From Pelotomaculum sp. (lineage in GTDB: Bacteria; Bacillota; Desulfotomaculia; Desulfotomaculales; Pelotomaculaceae): 7,053 nt of DNA. The notes beneath the pieces were generated by a model. It ran no database searches, was not told where the DNA came from, and saw only the letters and a list, made by a program, of their open reading frames with translations. Positions 5,524 to 7,053 of this stretch are shown here, piece after piece (positions within the stretch are counted from its first letter, which is position 1; the number at the start of each line of letters is the position of its first letter). The stretch is taken from assembly GCA_003489345.1 (NCBI GenBank), contig DNIT01000028.1:30559-37611 (forward strand). Direction: 5' to 3'. Position numbers and translations under genes: made by a program.

Positions 5524-6368
5524 AGGATGTTTCATTTACATATGGAATAGGAACCCCTTTTGAAACGGCCGCCCTACGGGGGATAGATCTGCGTATCGCT
5601 GATGGTGAGTTTGTTGGCGTCATGGGGCACACCGGCTGCGGAAAATCCACCTTGCTCCAGCTGATGGCGGGGCTTTTGGCGCCTGAGCGCGGCAAGGTGA
5701 TGATCGACGGGGCCGACATAAACGCAAAGGGATATCCGCTTGCAAGTCTGCGGCAAAGGCTGAGCGTTATCTTTCAATATCCGGAGAGCCAGCTCTTTGA
5801 GACAACGGTGGGAAAGGACGTGGCGTTCAGCCTGAAACACAGCGAGTTATCGGCGCGGGAAATACAGGAGAAGGTTCGCCGGGCTTTAGAGTCGGTGGGA
5901 TTCTCCTTTGATGCGATTCGCGGACTTTCGCCCCTGGGGCTTTCGGGGGGCGAAAAAAGAAGGGTGGCGATTGCCGGCGCGCTGGTTACGCAGCCGCGCA
6001 TATTGATTTTGGACGAACCTGTAGCGGGACTCGATCCCGTCGGGCGGGAAGATTTCCTGAAGCTTATCTCAGGACTGAACCGAAACGGCGTCACCATCCT
6101 TATGGTATCGCACAATGCGGATGTTTTGGGCGACTGTGCGGAAAGGCTCCTGGTGCTGGATCAGGGCAGGCTGATGATGGACGGGCCGGTTCGCGCCGAG
6201 TTTTCCGATGTGGAAAAGCTGGAAAAGTTAAGGCTCGGTGTCTGCCGTCCGCGGAAAATTGCGCATCTGCTGAAAGAACGCGGCGTTCCCTTCCCTCCTG
6301 ATATTGTCCGTTATGAGGATTTGCTGGAAGCTGTAATAAAGGGCCGGAGAAGCGGGACGGCCTCATGA
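5508..6368 (+). CDS. ecfA2: EcfA-type ECF transporter ATPase, full length
   Basis: A 286-residue ABC ATPase of the energy-coupling factor type, cytoplasmic and expected to dimerise with the other EcfA and dock on EcfT. All motifs are present: Walker A GHTGCGKST at 40-48, the Q-loop FQYPESQLF with Gln90 (the YPE-QLF form is typical of EcfA), signature LSGGEKRR at 145-152, Walker B ILILDEP with Glu170, D-loop AGLDP and switch His202. The C-terminal extension after about 220 (VRAEFSDVEKLEKLRLGV and onward) is the usual EcfA tail. The ATG at 5508 lies inside the end of the truncated ATPase gene, and the stop overlaps the EcfT start by 4 bases (ATGA), so this is a tightly coupled operon. The substrate cannot be told because no S component is present. 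The gene itself looks intact, but its heterodimer partner is not. Confidence 0.92.
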   Translation: MPIVLEDVSFTYGIGTPFETAALRGIDLRIADGEFVGVMGHTGCGKSTLLQLMAGLLAPERGKVMIDGADINAKGYPLASLRQRLSVIFQYPESQLFETTVGKDVAFSLKHSELSAREIQEKVRRALESVGFSFDAIRGLSPLGLSGGEKRRVAIAGALVTQPRILILDEPVAGLDPVGREDFLKLISGLNRNGVTILMVSHNADVLGDCAERLLVLDQGRLMMDGPVRAEFSDVEKLEKLRLGVCRPRKIAHLLKERGVPFPPDIVRYEDLLEAVIKGRRSGTAS

Positions 6369-6877
6369 GCCGGAGTATGCCTGCGGGAATGTATCTTCCC
6401 GGCGGATCCTGCCTCCATCGGCTGGATCCGTTAATAAAACTGATCGGATTTATGATTTTTATCGTTGCTGTTATTGTCGCAGATTCTGTATGGGATTATG
6501 TGCTGCTGGCGGCCTTTATCGGGTGGATGATTGCGCTTTCCGGTATTGCTTTCAACACGGTCCTGGGTTCCATCAGGAGAACGTATCTGTTCTTTCTCAT
6601 TATCTTTTTTATGAATGCATTCTTTTTTAACGCAGCCGATCCGCTTTGGTCATGGTGGATTTTCCGCAGCCTGGTCGGGGGGATGCTCATCGGCCGGATT
6701 GCGGCGGGAATCTCCAGAGCTTTGATTTTCGCTGCCGGAAGTTATTCCATAGCCGCCTGGACGACCAGTTATTTCGTCACCGCTTTGCCCGGCATCGCCA
6801 TACAGCTTGTGCTGCTTCCCAGCATTGTCTTTGCACTGGAGCGTGCCAGGCTGGTTCCCATGCGCTATCCCCAATAG
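6365..6877 (+). CDS. ecfT: EcfT-type transmembrane component, short
   Basis: The membrane scaffold of an ECF transporter (CbiQ/EcfT family). The start MPAGMYLPGGSCLHRLDPLIKLIGF has the family hallmark (YLPG-S-LHRLDPR-KL). Hydrophobic segments follow at about residues 25-45, 47-65, 73-90 and 98-125, plus a less regular one near 140-158. At 170 residues it is well short of the usual 230-280. The C-terminal cytosolic coupling helices, with the paired Ala-Arg-Gly motifs that grip the two ATPases, are not recognisable. The last 40 or so residues (from about WTTSYFVTALPG to RYPQ) fit the family poorly, so a deletion or frameshift after the TTS region is likely. The start overlaps the previous stop by 4 bases. 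It may be a decayed gene; a short divergent EcfT is the alternative. Confidence 0.75.
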   Translation: MSRSMPAGMYLPGGSCLHRLDPLIKLIGFMIFIVAVIVADSVWDYVLLAAFIGWMIALSGIAFNTVLGSIRRTYLFFLIIFFMNAFFFNAADPLWSWWIFRSLVGGMLIGRIAAGISRALIFAAGSYSIAAWTTSYFVTALPGIAIQLVLLPSIVFALERARLVPMRYPQ

Positions 6878-6882
6878 GTATC

Positions 6883-6890
6883 AGGTGAGG
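6883..6890 (+). promoter_or_regulatory. ribosome binding site of the methyltransferase gene
   Basis: AGGTGAGG ends 7 bases before the ATG at 6898 and lies in the 20-base gap after the EcfT stop, so the gene probably belongs to the same transcript. Confidence 0.6.
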
Positions 6891-6897
6891 TCAGGCT

Positions 6898-7053
6898 ATG
6901 ATAAATAAAATTGAAGTGAGCGCTTTTTTTGACCGGCTGGCTCCGTTCTGGGACGAGGACTGCCGTCACGATCCTGAAAAAATCGCCGCCATTCTTGATT
7001 ACGCGGGCATTCAAACGGGTGTTTCCGCTCTGGATGTGGCATGCGGTACTGGC
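6898..7053 (+). CDS. class I SAM-dependent methyltransferase (3' partial)
   Basis: Only the first 52 codons are in the window. The protein opens MINKIEVSAFFDRLAPFWDED, the FD-LAP-WDE pattern common at the N-terminus of class I (UbiE/Methyltransf_11-like) methyltransferases. It then reaches motif I, VSALDVACGTG, the glycine-rich loop that binds S-adenosylmethionine (normally D-GCGTG; here Ala-Cys replaces the usual Gly-Cys). Nothing is visible that sets the substrate. It follows the EcfT gene by 20 bases with a good Shine-Dalgarno, so it is likely co-transcribed with the transporter. Such a pairing would fit modification of a transported cofactor or metal ligand, but that is inference. Confidence 0.85.
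   Translation, partial: MINKIEVSAFFDRLAPFWDEDCRHDPEKIAAILDYAGIQTGVSALDVACGTG

Noticed and set aside
6646..6888. Alternative + strand frame over the end of ecfT
   Set aside because: Its His/Arg-rich, non-hydrophobic protein does not continue the EcfT fold, so it does not by itself reveal a simple frameshift.

Overview
The window looks like a stretch of a low-to-medium GC Firmicutes genome, most likely of the Clostridia/Peptococcaceae kind. This is an inference from the gene families, the strong Shine-Dalgarno sites, the consensus sigma-A type promoter and the metal-type ECF transporter layout; nothing here fixes the species. It falls into three parts.

Positions 2-4027 (+ strand) hold five co-directional genes: a Ycf46-type AAA+ ATPase (5' end cut by the window edge), a right-handed parallel beta-helix protein with a separate N-terminal domain, a small NrdG-like radical SAM protein, a DUF1257 (Ycf35-type) protein and a DUF2997 protein. 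The last two overlap by one base, and all gaps are under 100 bases. None of these families has a settled biochemical role, so this is the best candidate for an undescribed system: an ATP-driven remodeller and a radical SAM enzyme encoded beside a repeat scaffold and two small partner proteins. A stretch resembling the 5' end of a group II intron (about 2621-2765) lies between the beta-helix and radical SAM genes and seems to supply the last 17 codons of the first and the first 18 or so of the second.

Positions 4028-4860 are a junction zone. It holds a decayed IS1634-like transposase fragment, a perfect 15-bp-stem terminator, and a small conserved-looking gene on the - strand (4386-4691) with a textbook promoter and ribosome binding site.

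Positions 4861-7053 (+ strand) are visibly more GC-rich. They begin with a fossil of an AbrB/MazE-type DNA-binding domain, joined directly to a 5'-truncated EcfA-type ATPase gene that has lost its Walker A region. Then come an intact EcfA ATPase, a short EcfT membrane protein lacking the C-terminal coupling region, and the start of a class I SAM methyltransferase that runs off the window. The ECF module therefore looks like a transporter operon damaged by rearrangement: no S component is visible, one ATPase has lost its nucleotide-binding loop, and the T component is short.
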